Shown here one piece after another: positions 1 to 9,639 of a stretch of DNA of 64,000 nucleotides (positions are counted from its first letter, which is position 1; the number at the start of each line of letters is the position of its first letter). This DNA is from Nereida sp. MMG025 (lineage in GTDB: Bacteria > Pseudomonadota > Alphaproteobacteria > Rhodobacterales > Rhodobacteraceae). Location of the stretch: NCBI RefSeq assembly GCF_021654165.1, contig NZ_JAKFZN010000002.1, positions 177,001 to 241,000 of the forward strand. The letters are read 5' to 3'. Both the position numbers and the translations under genes were made by a program. Under the pieces are notes generated by a model. That model was not told where the DNA came from. It did not search any database and saw nothing but the letters and a program-made list of their open reading frames with translations.

Positions 1-16
1 GTGGAGCCAGCTCCAC
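1..16. repeat. Short perfect inverted repeat at window edge
   Basis: GTGGAG, a four-base loop CCAG, then CTCCAC form a perfect six-base-pair hairpin. It is followed by CTTACC, so the ten bases TCCACCTTAC (12-21) recur in the arm of the hairpin at 656-681. The element may belong to a gene beyond the left edge. The rest of 17-233 shows no convincing gene. Confidence 0.4.
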
Positions 17-233
17 CTTACCCCACCGCACGGTGGTATCAGGTTTTGTTAACCCTTTCGCGGCATTCTAGCGGCAAGGACGTCCCCGCATGGGCCTGAC
101 ACCCCCATGCCCCAAAACGCAAACTCCAACTGGATCAATGCCCCATTAAAGCCCGGGCGTTGGCTTGCACCTCTTGGCGGCGCCGCCACCTTTAACGGCC
201 CCACCCACCTAAACCATAGCGAGACACCAAATC

Positions 234-261
234 AGCCGATCACCCAAGGGTGCCATCGGCT
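234..261 (-). terminator. Hairpin at the end of the SulP-Usp operon
   Basis: AGCCGAT and ATCGGCT pair around an inner CACC/GGTG stem, forming a long hairpin that overlaps the stop codon of the minus-strand membrane protein gene. The run of T after the stem is poor (GATTTGG), so it may be an mRNA-stabilising hairpin rather than an efficient intrinsic terminator. Confidence 0.35.
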
Positions 262-676
262 AGCGGTGCAGCACACCACGCCTGAGCATCACAGCAAGCC
301 AAGCGGCCAATACACCGTCCATCCCAAGACAGATCGGCCCCCACCAATGGGGCGCGGGATTGGACTCAAAGACGTGATAGGTCACATCAAAAATCAGATG
401 CAGCACAAGCGCCGCAACCACCCACCACAATGTCGTGGCATATCCCAAAAACGCCATGCCGATGAAAAGCGTTGCAACGCTGGCGTTAAAGACGAACCCC
501 ATCGCATGGGTCCCATCCACAGCAAAGACGACATAGAACAAAGCGATGGCGATCATTGTCACCACCCAAGCACCGCGGCTGCGTGTCAGCCCCGCGGCGT
601 GACCGGCAGCAAGGAACACAGCGGCCAAAACCGCGCCCAAAAGCGCAATAGCGAGGTAAGGTGGAATAAAGTCCAC
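260..676 (-). CDS. Small integral membrane protein of unknown function
   Basis: A 138-residue protein, mostly hydrophobic, with four or five membrane segments (roughly residues 7-28, 37-55, 60-80, 83-103 and 115-132). A polar patch H-x3-D-x2-YH lies near residues 93-100. I do not recognise the family. It is the last gene of an operon with a SulP transporter and a universal stress protein, starting 6 bases after the latter, so a role linked to anion uptake or its control is possible but is inference. The start is GTG and lies inside the perfect hairpin 656-681. No other start gives a complete first membrane segment. Confidence 0.7.
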   Translation of the reverse strand: MDFIPPYLAIALLGAVLAAVFLAAGHAAGLTRSRGAWVVTMIAIALFYVVFAVDGTHAMGFVFNASVATLFIGMAFLGYATTLWWVVAALVLHLIFDVTYHVFESNPAPHWWGPICLGMDGVLAAWLAVMLRRGVLHR

Positions 677-681
677 CTTAC
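656..681. promoter_or_regulatory. Perfect 10-bp-arm hairpin over a start codon
   Basis: GTAAGGTGGA, loop ATAAAG, TCCACCTTAC. In minus-strand mRNA the hairpin buries the GTG start (674-676) and the only ribosome-binding region of the downstream membrane protein gene, and begins just after the Usp stop codon (683-685). It could limit translation of the third gene or protect the end of the upstream message. The pairing is seen directly; the function is inferred. Confidence 0.5.
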
Positions 682-682
682 T

Positions 683-1534
683 TTACCGGAACAACAAAAG
701 CGGCACCTGACACGAGCGGATCATCTGCGTCGTGGTCGATCCGATGATCAGGCTACGAATACGGCTGTGCCCGTAAGCGCCCATCACAAGCATATCTGCC
801 GCCCCGTCCCCGATCCGATCCGCAATCGCGTTTTCGGCTTGGCCCTCGGCGATCTCGGTGGTCACGGTCAGGCCTGCGCCCTTCAACATTGCGGCCGCCC
901 CATCCAGCTTTTGGCGCACCTCCGCAGTGTCAGTTCCGGCCGTGACGACCTTGGCCTCAAGGCCCTTGAACAGCTTGGCACGCGCCACATGGTCAACTGC
1001 ACGCAAGGATGACTTGCCACCATCAAAGGCGATCAGAAAATCCTCAATGGGCTGATAGGCACGGCTGGTCACAAGGATCGGCTTGGTGCAACTGCGCACC
1101 ACGCGCTCAAGGTTTGATCCCAGATGCATCGTGGCAAAATCCGCGGCCTCGCCACGTTTGCCCACGATCACCAACTCTGCGTCCTCGGCCAACTTGCCAA
1201 GCTCCTGCACCAGATCACCCTGGCGCAACACCGTAGACACGCTCACGCCCTTTTCTGCAATCCGCGCCTCGGCGTCTTCCAGAATAGCGCGCCCGCGTTT
1301 GTGGTTCAGCTTGGCGCGTTCTTCGTCCAGTGCGCTCAGCTCTTCCATCAACTTGGACCGTGCACCAAGACCGATGTTGCCAGACAGATCCGCCTTGGCC
1401 TCGCGCCGTCCGATCACATGGGCCACAACCACATGGCCGCCGATCTTTTCTGCCACCCATGCCGCATGATCACACACGCTTTCCGAATAGACAGAGCCAT
1501 CGACCAGCGCGACAATTTTCTCAAGTTCAGCCAT
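683..1534 (-). CDS. Tandem-domain universal stress protein (UspA family)
   Basis: A 283-residue cytoplasmic protein made of two Usp domains, about residues 1-150 and 155-283. Each has the alpha/beta Rossmann-like pattern. The second carries the ATP-binding motif of the family near residues 251-267 (MGAYGHSRIRSLIIGST, matching G-x2-G-x9-GS). The first has a related but longer spacing after VIVGKRGE. Usp proteins bind ATP or AMP and help survival of stress. It starts 3 bases after the SulP stop, so the two are co-transcribed. In other bacteria Usp domains are attached to transporters as regulatory parts, so a regulatory role for the SulP protein is plausible. Confidence 0.9.
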   Translation of the reverse strand: MAELEKIVALVDGSVYSESVCDHAAWVAEKIGGHVVVAHVIGRREAKADLSGNIGLGARSKLMEELSALDEERAKLNHKRGRAILEDAEARIAEKGVSVSTVLRQGDLVQELGKLAEDAELVIVGKRGEAADFATMHLGSNLERVVRSCTKPILVTSRAYQPIEDFLIAFDGGKSSLRAVDHVARAKLFKGLEAKVVTAGTDTAEVRQKLDGAAAMLKGAGLTVTTEIAEGQAENAIADRIGDGAADMLVMGAYGHSRIRSLIIGSTTTQMIRSCQVPLLLFR

Positions 1535-1537
1535 AGC

Positions 1538-3040
1538 TTAGTGTCCCATCAAATCATCAAGGGCACCCGGCTTGTCGGCCACACCCAGTTTATCCACGAT
1601 CGTCTCTGACGCCTCGTTCATGCCAATCACATCAACCTCGGCCCCGTCCCTGCGGAATTTGAGCACAACCATGTCCAGCGCAGCAACCGAAGAAATATCC
1701 CAGATATGCGCGCGGCTGACGTCGATGGTCACGCGCTCAAGCGCCTCGTTGAAATCAAACGACTTGGTAAATTGATCAGACGAGGCAAAGAACAACTGGC
1801 CTTCAACCGTATAAGTGCGGTGCTGGCCGTTCTGCGACAGGTCAGACCGCACGCGGAAAATCTGCGCAATCTTGCCCGCAAAGAAGATGCCCGACAACAG
1901 CACACCTGTCAGAACTCCGATCGCAAGGTTGTGGGTATAGACTGTCACAAACACCGTCGCCAGCATGACGATGCTGGAGGATGTCGGATGCTCGCGCAGA
2001 TCTTTGAGCGAGGACCAGCTGAATGTCCCGATGCTGACCATGATCATAATCGCCACCAGCGCAGGCATCGGAATCTGGCTGACCAGATCACCCAGAACCA
2101 CGATCAGAAACAAGAGGAACACACCCGCCGCAAAACACGACAGACGCCCGCGCCCCCCTGATTTAACGTTGATCATCGACTGACCGATCATAGCACAGCC
2201 TGCCATACCGCCGATGAAACCTGTCGCGGTGTTGGCCAGACCCTGACCGATGCATTCGATGTTCTTGTCGCTTGTCGTATCCGTCAGATCATCGACCAGC
2301 GAGGCTGTCATCAGGCTTTCCAGCAGACCCACCACAGCAATCGCCATCGCGGTGGGGAAGATAATCTGCAACGTCTCGAACGTCAGCGGAATATCGGGGA
2401 TCAGGAAAATAGGCAGCGTATCAGGCAAAGCGCCCATGTCGCCAACCGTGCGCACATCCAGCCCCATGAACATGGCCAGCGACGTCAGCACAACGATTGT
2501 GACCAGCGGCGACGGGATCGCCGTGGTGATGTAGGGAAACAGATAAATGATCGCCAAACCCGCCGCGACCATCACAAAGGTCAGCGTGGTCACGCCGTCG
2601 GTCGCGGGGTTCAACTCGGGCAGTTGCGCCAGAAAGATCAGGATCGCCAACGCGTTCACAAATCCCGTCATCACCGATTTGGACACAAAGCGCATTACGC
2701 TGCCCAGTTTCAGCACGCCTGCCCCGATCTGCAACAAACCCGCCAAAACGGTGGTGGCCAGCAAATACTCAAGCCCGTGATCCTTGACCAAGGTCACCAT
2801 CAGCACCGCTGTTGCCGCCGTCGCCGCACTGATCATACCGGGGCGCCCGCCTGTGATGGCCGTGATCACCGCAATGCTGAACGACGCATAAAGCCCCACT
2901 TTTGGATCGACGCCTGCGATAATCGAAAAGGCAATCGCCTCTGGGATAAGCGCCAAGGCCACAACAAGCCCCGCCAACAAATCGTTGCGGATATTGCCAA
3001 GCCAATCTTGGCGCAGGTTCAAAAGATAGTAAGCCAGCAT
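1538..3040 (-). CDS. SulP-family anion transporter with STAS domain
   Basis: A 500-residue membrane transporter of the SLC26/SulP family, which moves sulfate, bicarbonate or other anions with H+ or Na+. The N-terminal motif [20 protein letters not shown] and the following run of about ten to twelve membrane helices are typical. The last 110 or so residues form a STAS domain ([20 protein letters not shown]). The substrate cannot be read from sequence; the size also fits BicA-like bicarbonate carriers. I chose the ATG at 3040 because AGAGGA lies six bases upstream; an upstream ATG at 3082 has no good ribosome-binding site. First gene of the operon with Usp and a small membrane protein. Confidence 0.9.
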   Translation of the reverse strand: MLAYYLLNLRQDWLGNIRNDLLAGLVVALALIPEAIAFSIIAGVDPKVGLYASFSIAVITAITGGRPGMISAATAATAVLMVTLVKDHGLEYLLATTVLAGLLQIGAGVLKLGSVMRFVSKSVMTGFVNALAILIFLAQLPELNPATDGVTTLTFVMVAAGLAIIYLFPYITTAIPSPLVTIVVLTSLAMFMGLDVRTVGDMGALPDTLPIFLIPDIPLTFETLQIIFPTAMAIAVVGLLESLMTASLVDDLTDTTSDKNIECIGQGLANTATGFIGGMAGCAMIGQSMINVKSGGRGRLSCFAAGVFLLFLIVVLGDLVSQIPMPALVAIMIMVSIGTFSWSSLKDLREHPTSSSIVMLATVFVTVYTHNLAIGVLTGVLLSGIFFAGKIAQIFRVRSDLSQNGQHRTYTVEGQLFFASSDQFTKSFDFNEALERVTIDVSRAHIWDISSVAALDMVVLKFRRDGAEVDVIGMNEASETIVDKLGVADKPGALDDLMGH

Positions 3041-3157
3041 CGCGCGGTTCCTCTGATCGGATAAGGCGCGATGTAACGGCATGGGCCGGATGGCGCTACC
3101 CCCTTAATCCGCCCCGCGTCAATTTACGGGGGGCGTTGTGAATGATAACTTGGTCCC

Positions 3158-4096
3158 ATGACACCCGATGATTGGCCATCGCTGCGCCCTCACCTTGATC
3201 TTGCAAACACGCTTTTCCCCACGCGCGGCACGGCGTTGGTCGGCACATGGTTCGACCAGCAAGTCGCGCGCATCACGGACCCCGATTTCGCTCGGCTTTT
3301 CTCGGATCATATCGAATGGGATGGCGTGGTACCGTCTGACTATAACCACCGTCACATTCGCAGCGCCGAAGGCGATCTGATCGGTGGCATCCGCTTTTTT
3401 GGCGGTGATCTGACCCGCCCCTTCGTCGAGGTCATTGCCCACAGCTTTGACGACCTGACAGCAATGGCCCGAACCGTCAGCGCCGAATGGGCCGTGTTCA
3501 ACCCCCGTGATCTGCGCCTTCTGGTGACGCCCGAAACACCGCTGCCCGAAACCGCGCGGATCGACCAACACATCTTTGCAGGTCACCGCGATGATCTTCC
3601 GAACGGCGAACAGAAGGCCACGCTCCGCCGTTTCAAAGACGTTGATGCCGCGATCAAAATGGTCCGCGACCGCTATGCCGATCTGGACCACGATATGCCT
3701 GCCCTCGTGCAAGACATTCGTGCCGCATCAGACGACCAGTTGCGCGAATGGCGCAAAGACAAAACGCTCATGTCCATCATGAACCCCAATGACCCGCCTT
3801 ACAGAACAACCGACAAAACCATCGTCGGCCTGATCGCAGTTTCACGCGGAACCATCGCTTGGCTGGAAGGCTAAGAGGTGGACGAGGTTGTTATCGCATC
3901 GGCGCATGCAGGCAACGGTTACAGCGCCGCCGCCCAACGCGCCTTTGGCGGCCTGCCGTCCCGTGACCCCCGCGCCCTTTTGATGGGCACGATTAATGCC
4001 AAAAACATACCGTCGATCCGCAGCGCCCAAAACGCAGGGCGCAAGAACGTGCTGAACTATGTGTTCATACCGCTCAGTCCATCCGATCCTGACTGA
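3158..4096 (+). pseudogene. GNAT-type acetyltransferase interrupted by in-frame TAA
   Basis: Two open stretches in the same frame, 3158-3871 (238 codons) and 3875-4096, are separated only by a TAA at 3872-3874. Read through, they give one protein of about 312 residues. The second half begins with the acetyl-CoA motif of GNAT enzymes (VVIASAHAGNGYSAAAQRAF) and ends with the usual SIRSAQNAGRKNVL helix and a beta strand. The stop therefore removes the cofactor-binding core. A single G-to-T change from GAA would create it. A GTG at 3878 could restart translation but has no separate ribosome-binding site. It is either a recent pseudogene or a sequence error. The 3' end overlaps the convergent MFS gene by 23 bases. 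Confidence 0.75.
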
Positions 4097-5237
4097 AGGC
4101 ATAAATCGTCACACCGATTGCTACCGCAACCGCGAACATCCAGAACAGCGCGGAATAGGCAGGCGCACCGCTTGGGGCCGCCTCGTAAACCCGCCCTGTC
4201 GCCATCTGGAACAACCCCACACCGCCGATGCCAAAGAGGTTCATCAAGGTCACGCCCCGCCCTGTCAGATGTTCGGGAAAAAAGCTGCGGGCATGCGCGA
4301 TGACCACGGGAAACGACGCGCCCAAAAATCCGATCGCTGCGAACAGCGCAATCGCTGCCACCACGCCCGGGTCAGGGTTCAGCGCAAAGACCAGACAGGC
4401 CAAGCCACCCAAAGCATTGCCGCCAAACACCACCCATTTGCGCGTTTTGAAAATGCGGTCAGACGGGCCATAAGCGAAATTCCCAAGCACCATGGCAAGC
4501 CCCATCACAAGGGTCGCCGTGCCAATGAGCGCGGGGGTAGCTGCGTAAACATCCGTAAAATATGGCCCCACCCAAAGCCCCCGCAGCCCCGCCGACGGCG
4601 CATAATTTACAAACATCAGCGGAAAGATGAACCACAGCGCAGGGATTTTCAGCAAGGTCAGCACCGACCCTTGGGGGCGCGTTTCCGGGCGTTTCGGGTC
4701 ACGGATCAAAAAGAACAAGGCCACCGCCGTCAGCCCTGTGATGGCACCGAGGCCCGCCAGCGTCTCGCGCCAGCCAAAGGCCTTAACCGCCCATGTCGTG
4801 GGCGCTGCACTGGCCAGATTGCCAAGCGATCCGATGCCAATGACCATGCCTGCCAATGTGGCAAACACCGCTGCGGAATACTCCTTGGCAAAGATATAAT
4901 AGCTGGCCATCAGCACGGGGCTGCACCCTATGCCGATCAGAACCATCGCCAGTTTGACCTCGGTCACCGAAGTGGCAAAGGCGAATACAAAAGCCCCTAC
5001 CGCGCCGACCAGCAGCAGCGACGACGCCGTGCGCCGCGGCCCAATGACATCCAGCGCCCACCCCACAGGGATTTGCATGCATGCAAAGGTCAAAAACCAA
5101 AGGCCCGAAGCAGCAGCCAGATCATCGGGTGTGGCCCCGATATCACGGCCCAAAACCCCCGTTAGAACCGCCAGAAACGCGCGGTAGAACTGCGACAGCA
5201 CATAGGCAAAGATCAGCGCGGCAATGCCTGCTTTCAT
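4074..5237 (-). CDS. Major facilitator superfamily permease
   Basis: A 387-residue inner-membrane protein with twelve predicted helices. It has the MFS loop motif after helix 2 in degenerate form (GWALDVIGPRRTASSLL) and a second-half counterpart (YGPSDRIFKTRKWVVFGG). The substrate is unknown. The ATG at 5237 is preceded by GGGAGGAGG about eight bases upstream, which rules out the longer upstream reading. The gene is divergent from the BciB-like gene, with 101 bases between the starts, so the two share a promoter region. Its end overlaps the broken acetyltransferase gene. Confidence 0.85.
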   Translation of the reverse strand: MKAGIAALIFAYVLSQFYRAFLAVLTGVLGRDIGATPDDLAAASGLWFLTFACMQIPVGWALDVIGPRRTASSLLLVGAVGAFVFAFATSVTEVKLAMVLIGIGCSPVLMASYYIFAKEYSAAVFATLAGMVIGIGSLGNLASAAPTTWAVKAFGWRETLAGLGAITGLTAVALFFLIRDPKRPETRPQGSVLTLLKIPALWFIFPLMFVNYAPSAGLRGLWVGPYFTDVYAATPALIGTATLVMGLAMVLGNFAYGPSDRIFKTRKWVVFGGNALGGLACLVFALNPDPGVVAAIALFAAIGFLGASFPVVIAHARSFFPEHLTGRGVTLMNLFGIGGVGLFQMATGRVYEAAPSGAPAYSALFWMFAVAVAIGVTIYAFSQDRMD

Positions 5238-5338
5238 GGTGGGGCCTCCTCCCAAAGACGCCCCAGTGCGTCGCATGCGCCGTCCCCGTGCGCAAGTGTC
5301 AACTTGTGCTGACACCTTGGCTATGGTCAGCTACGAAC

Positions 5339-6556
5339 ATGAAAGATATGGCCCCCTATTTCGCCCCGACACCTGCCCCCGCCGCCAAGCGCGGCCTGTG
5401 CACCGATTGCGGGCTTTCGCGCACCAAAGACGCCGCCAAATGCGGCATGGCCTGCCAATTCATCAAGCCCGATTACCCCGCCATGGAACAGCAGGTCCAA
5501 GGCCGTGTGCGCGGCAGTGGGGACGAGCTGTTTTTTGGCCCCATGAAGGCGATGTATCGCGCGGCCCTGAACGAACCGCTTGAAGGCGCGCAATGGACGG
5601 GCCTGACCACGCGGCTGGCGCAAAAGATGCTGGAAACGGACAAGGTGGATGCCGTGCTTTGCATGGCACCTGACCCCGACGACGTGTGGAAACCGATGCC
5701 TGTCATCGTCACTGACCCGTCCGGAATGGCGCATGTGCGCGGGATGCGCATGGGATACGCGCCGCTTTTGTCACTGCTAGAACCTGCGGCGGCAGCGGGA
5801 CACAAACGACTGGCCGTGATTGGCATCCCCTGTCAGATTTACGCGCTGCGCCGCATCGAACAAGACCTCGGCTTTGACAGCATCACCGTCATCGGCACAC
5901 CGTGCAGCGACAATACCACCACCGCGAATTTCCACGATTTTCTGGCGCGGCTTTCTGACAAGCCCGAGACGATCACCTATCTGGAATTTCGCGCCGATTA
6001 CCATGTGGAACTGCGGTTCGCGGACGGCCGCCAGCAACTGATCCCTTTCCTCAAGCTGCCGCTGTCGGACCTTGCGCCCGACTTCTTCCCGCTGACCTGC
6101 CGCACCTGTGTGGATTACACCAATGTGCTGGCCGATATCACCGTGGGCTACATGGGCGGCACGGGCGAACAATGGGTGATCGTGCGCAATGATCGCGGGG
6201 CCGCCGCGCTGGCCGATCTGGGTGACGAGGTCCGCCTGTCTGCCCCCGCCGACAGAGGTAAACGCGCAGGCGCGGTGAAGGGATTTCTGGAAAACACCAA
6301 ACGCGCGGCAGGCGGTTTGCCCTTGCGCAAAATGCCCGATTGGGTGCGCCCGATTGTGGCGTGGTTGATGCCTAAAGTGGGGCCGAAGGGATTAGAGTTC
6401 GCGCGCGCGCGGGTCGAGATGAAGGCCGTAGAAACGGTCGTGCATCTGCGCCGCGAGGAACCTGCCAAACTCAAGAACATGGTGCCAGATCACGTTTGGG
6501 ATATCGCCGCACCCTATGATCTGACCCCTGAAGAGGGCGAACGTCAGAACCCGTAA
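5339..6556 (+). CDS. FrhB-family iron-sulfur flavoprotein, BciB-like
   Basis: A 405-residue member of the coenzyme F420 hydrogenase/dehydrogenase beta-subunit family. The N-terminus has a cysteine cluster (LCTDCGLSRTKDAAKCGMAC), the middle has GIPCQIYALRR and GTPCSDNTT, and CRTCVDYTNVLADITVG supplies further ligands, consistent with two [4Fe-4S] clusters plus FAD. The architecture is that of ferredoxin-dependent 8-vinyl reductases (BciB) and 7-hydroxymethyl-chlorophyll reductase. BciB would reduce the 8-vinyl group of divinyl chlorophyllide in bacteriochlorophyll synthesis, but no photosynthesis gene lies nearby, so the substrate is uncertain. The end overlaps the convergent amidohydrolase gene by 13 bases. 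Confidence 0.7.
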   Translation: MKDMAPYFAPTPAPAAKRGLCTDCGLSRTKDAAKCGMACQFIKPDYPAMEQQVQGRVRGSGDELFFGPMKAMYRAALNEPLEGAQWTGLTTRLAQKMLETDKVDAVLCMAPDPDDVWKPMPVIVTDPSGMAHVRGMRMGYAPLLSLLEPAAAAGHKRLAVIGIPCQIYALRRIEQDLGFDSITVIGTPCSDNTTTANFHDFLARLSDKPETITYLEFRADYHVELRFADGRQQLIPFLKLPLSDLAPDFFPLTCRTCVDYTNVLADITVGYMGGTGEQWVIVRNDRGAAALADLGDEVRLSAPADRGKRAGAVKGFLENTKRAAGGLPLRKMPDWVRPIVAWLMPKVGPKGLEFARARVEMKAVETVVHLRREEPAKLKNMVPDHVWDIAAPYDLTPEEGERQNP

Positions 6557-7410
6557 AGCCGCGCAGGGGTGCCAACCAGAATACGGCGTCGGGTGTCTGC
6601 ATCTGTCACCGTTTCCAGAAAATGGTTCAGCAGCACACCTGCGTCTGGCATGCCCGCATCCGCCAGCATGATATGCGGCCAGTCACTACCCCAAAGGCAC
6701 GCATCGGGATTGGCAGATGCAAGCGTTTCGATGAAACGCGTGGCCGCGTCATAGGGTGCATCGCACAACCGATAGGGCGCCGATAGTTTCACATGCGCCG
6801 CACCTTCACTGACCAATTGGCGCAGCACCTCAAAGCCAGCCTCTTGCACGCCAAGCGACAGATCGGGCCAGCCGATGTGATCAAAGACCACGGGCACGGG
6901 CATGGCACGCACATCATCGGCCAGTTCGGCCATATGTTTGTGCGTGTTCATCAGCATTTGCACATGCATCCCGCGCTCGGCCAGCATTGGCGCAAGCCGT
7001 TTGACGCCATCCCACGTCAGGACACCCCCATGCACATAATTCAGCCGCACACCCATGATGCCAGCCGCGCGCAGATCGTCCAGATCAGCCTCGGTGCCAT
7101 CATCTGTCACCAGCCCGATGCCGCGTGCGCAACCGCCCAAAGCCGCGACAGCCGCCTTTGTCACGTCGTTGCGCGCGCCATACAAAATGGAGTGGACGAC
7201 CACCACGCGATCCAGCCCGAAGGTCTGCATATGCGTGCGGTAGCGCGCCACATAGTCGGCCAGGCTGCCATCGGCAGGGTCCTCGACGCGGCCGTCCCAT
7301 AACGGGAAATCATCGGCCACCAGATGAATGTGCGCATCGCACGCCCCTGCAGGCAGGCGCGTTGCAACAGCCGTTGGCACGTCGATCGGTGGGGGGGCTT
7401 TGGGCAACAT
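6544..7410 (-). CDS. Amidohydrolase-2 family metal-dependent hydrolase
   Basis: A 288-residue TIM-barrel hydrolase. The metal-binding pattern of the amidohydrolase-2 group is visible: CDAHIHLV near residues 24-31, FDHIGWPD near 176-183, and LWGSDWPHIM near 239-248, where the Asp is the expected catalytic base. The sequence most resembles 2-pyrone-4,6-dicarboxylate lactonase and related lactonases of sugar or aromatic breakdown; the substrate is not clear. The gene stands alone, with its stop inside the 3' end of the convergent BciB-like gene. Confidence 0.8.
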   Translation of the reverse strand: MLPKAPPPIDVPTAVATRLPAGACDAHIHLVADDFPLWDGRVEDPADGSLADYVARYRTHMQTFGLDRVVVVHSILYGARNDVTKAAVAALGGCARGIGLVTDDGTEADLDDLRAAGIMGVRLNYVHGGVLTWDGVKRLAPMLAERGMHVQMLMNTHKHMAELADDVRAMPVPVVFDHIGWPDLSLGVQEAGFEVLRQLVSEGAAHVKLSAPYRLCDAPYDAATRFIETLASANPDACLWGSDWPHIMLADAGMPDAGVLLNHFLETVTDADTRRRILVGTPARLYGF

Positions 7411-7444
7411 CTGGTGGACTGTCCTGCGTTATCGGTGGGGGCGC

Positions 7445-8437
7445 TTACTCATCTGCTGATGGTATCTTGTGACCTTTGTCATCAATCAAACCACGTTCAC
7501 GCAAGATGGGCGAGACGCGCATCGCGGTTCCGGTTTCCGGGCGCGAGCGTGTGCGCAGAACGGGCGTTGTCTCGGAGGCATCTTTCGTGCCTTCCCGCAA
7601 CACAATGTAGACGCCGCTGAGAATGATCACCCCCGCCCCAATCAGGGTGAACTGATCGGGGTATTCATCAAAAAGCAACACACCAAACAGCGTGGCCCAG
7701 ATGATCTGGGAATACTGCATCGGCGCCACGATCGAGGCATCGCCATCGCGATAGGCGCGGATCAGGCACAGACCTGCAAGATTAACCAAAATGGCCATGA
7801 TCATTGTGCCTGCCAGATCATCCAGCGGCATAGGCACATAGATGAAGGGCAGTGCAATGGCCATCAACACAAAGTTCGCCATCATCGGATAGAGCAGCAA
7901 AACCACGGGGCGCTCATCCTTGCCGATCTTGCGCACGATGACAGAGGCCAAAGCCCCACCAAACGCGCCCATCAAAGCCGCAAGATGCCCAAGTCCAAGC
8001 TGCGTGCCGCCCGGGCGTAAAACAATCATCACGCCGATCAGGCCGACCAACACGGCAAGCCAACGCCGCCAGCCCACAGTCTCGCCCAGAATGGGGATCG
8101 ACAAAATGGTAATCAACAACGGGCTGGCAAAGATAATTGCGTAGGTTTGCGTCAGTGGCAAAATGGAGAAGGCAAAGAAAATACTGATCCCCGTCAGCAC
8201 GGCCGCCGCCGTGCGCAGGGCTGTCCACCACGGGTGACGGGGGATCAATGTATCGGGCGCGCTTTCCCGCATCAGCATCAACAGCACCATCGGAAAGCCG
8301 AACAGAACGCTGAAAAACAGGATTTGAAACGGCTGATAGCTGCCGCCCAGAAACTTCACGATCACATCATGCGCAGAGAAAATCGCAAAAGCCAGAAGCG
8401 CGAAAAGCGAGGCGATGGCGTTGTTTGATTTCAGCAT
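7445..8437 (-). CDS. EamA/DMT-family transporter
   Basis: A 330-residue protein with ten predicted membrane helices in two EamA repeats (about residues 10-145 and 155-290) and a polar C-terminal tail of about 40 residues. Such proteins usually export amino acids, nucleobases or other metabolites; the substrate cannot be read. The ATG at 8437 begins MLKSNNAIASLFALLAF directly before helix 1, which is preferred to a start 57 bases upstream that would add a charged tail. It is one of three DMT exporters in the window. It follows the leuB terminator on the same strand. Confidence 0.85.
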   Translation of the reverse strand: MLKSNNAIASLFALLAFAIFSAHDVIVKFLGGSYQPFQILFFSVLFGFPMVLLMLMRESAPDTLIPRHPWWTALRTAAAVLTGISIFFAFSILPLTQTYAIIFASPLLITILSIPILGETVGWRRWLAVLVGLIGVMIVLRPGGTQLGLGHLAALMGAFGGALASVIVRKIGKDERPVVLLLYPMMANFVLMAIALPFIYVPMPLDDLAGTMIMAILVNLAGLCLIRAYRDGDASIVAPMQYSQIIWATLFGVLLFDEYPDQFTLIGAGVIILSGVYIVLREGTKDASETTPVLRTRSRPETGTAMRVSPILRERGLIDDKGHKIPSADE

Positions 8438-8479
8438 TGGCGTGTCCGTTTGCGCTAACTTCTCCCCCCGCCTAAAGCA

Positions 8480-8510
8480 AAAGCCCGCCTCCAATCAAGG
8501 GGCGGGCTTT
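8480..8510 (-). terminator. Intrinsic terminator of leuB
   Basis: AAAGCCCGCC and GGCGGGCTTT form a perfect ten-base-pair stem with an eleven-base loop. In the minus-strand direction it is followed by a T-rich stretch (TTTTGCTTT). It lies 22 bases after the leuB stop codon. Confidence 0.85.
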
Positions 8511-8532
8511 GTTGTTTGGCTGTTCAGCTTGG

Positions 8533-9639
8533 TTAAAGCGAGGCGTCCAGCGCGGCCAAAATCGCATCACCCATTTCAGTGGTGCTGATTGGCTTGCCGC
8601 CTTCTGGCCCCATCAAATCGCCTGTGCGTGCGCCGCCCGACAGCACTTTTTCGATGGCTGTTTCAAGGCGGGTTGCATCCTCGCCCTGGTCAAAAGAATA
8701 GCGCAGCGCCATGGCAAACGACAGGATACAGGCGATCGGGTTGGCCTTGCCCTGACCCGAAATATCGGGGGCCGAACCGTGCACCGGCTCGTACAGCGCT
8801 TTGGGACGACCGTTTTCGCCAACCGCGCCAAGCGACGCAGAGGGCAACATGCCAAGCGAGCCTGTCAGCATCGCGGCGCAATCGGACAAGATATCGCCAA
8901 ACAGGTTATCCGTCAGAATGACGTCAAACTGTTTGGGCGCGCGCACCAGCTGCATTGCGCCGTTGTCGGCATACATATGGCTCAGCTCAACATCGGCATA
9001 GTCGGCCTTATGGACCGCAGTGACCACCTCGCGCCACAAAATGCCGCTTTCCATCACGTTGGCTTTCTCCATCGAACAGACCTTGTTGCCGCGGCGGCGG
9101 GCCAGTTCAAACGCAGAGCGCGCAACGCGGTCAATCTCGGCCTCGGTATAGCGTTGGGTGTTGATGCCGACGCGCTGGCCATCTTCTTCGAAAATGCCGC
9201 GCGGCTCACCGAAATATGAGCCACTGGTCAATTCCCGGACGATCATGATGTCCAGACCTGCCACGATATCGCGCTTGAGGCTTGAGAAATCGGCCAGCGC
9301 GTCAAAGCACTGCGCAGGACGCAGGTTCGAAAACAGATCCATCTCTTTGCGCAGACGCAGCAACCCGCGTTCGGGCTTGACCGAAAAATCGAGATCGTCA
9401 TACGCAGGCCCGCCAACAGCCCCGAGCAAAACCGCATCAGCCGCCATGGCTTTGGCCATCGTGTCGTCATGCAGCGGGGTGCCATGTTTGTCGTATGCCG
9501 CACCGCCCACCAGATCGTTTTCTACGTCAAAGGCCAGACCGCGTTTGTCACCAAACCACGCGATGACACGTTCGACCTGCGCCATGACTTCGGGGCCAAT
9601 ACCGTCACCGGCGAGGATCAAGAGAGTGGGGTTTGACAT
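8533..9639 (-). CDS. leuB: 3-isopropylmalate dehydrogenase
   Basis: A 368-residue enzyme that oxidises and decarboxylates 3-isopropylmalate to 2-oxoisocaproate with NAD+ in leucine synthesis. It begins with [17 protein letters not shown], has the family-specific [14 protein letters not shown] segment, and the metal and substrate-binding [27 protein letters not shown] region (residues ~235-261, with two catalytic Asp). The C-terminus includes [10 protein letters not shown], which selects NAD. The length is typical. It lies 2.4 kb from leuD and 3.5 kb from leuC on the same strand, as part of a loose leucine cluster, with its own terminator. Confidence 0.97.
   Translation of the reverse strand: MSNPTLLILAGDGIGPEVMAQVERVIAWFGDKRGLAFDVENDLVGGAAYDKHGTPLHDDTMAKAMAADAVLLGAVGGPAYDDLDFSVKPERGLLRLRKEMDLFSNLRPAQCFDALADFSSLKRDIVAGLDIMIVRELTSGSYFGEPRGIFEEDGQRVGINTQRYTEAEIDRVARSAFELARRRGNKVCSMEKANVMESGILWREVVTAVHKADYADVELSHMYADNGAMQLVRAPKQFDVILTDNLFGDILSDCAAMLTGSLGMLPSASLGAVGENGRPKALYEPVHGSAPDISGQGKANPIACILSFAMALRYSFDQGEDATRLETAIEKVLSGGARTGDLMGPEGGKPISTTEMGDAILAALDASL

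Noticed and set aside
4059-5165. Long plus-strand open frame opposite the MFS permease gene
   Set aside because: It is a shadow of the coding strand: rich in Arg, Pro, His and Gln, no ribosome-binding site, no domain. The same holds for the frames opposite leuB (8509-9219), petB (31039-32295), queG (52462-53937) and gltB (56573-57739).
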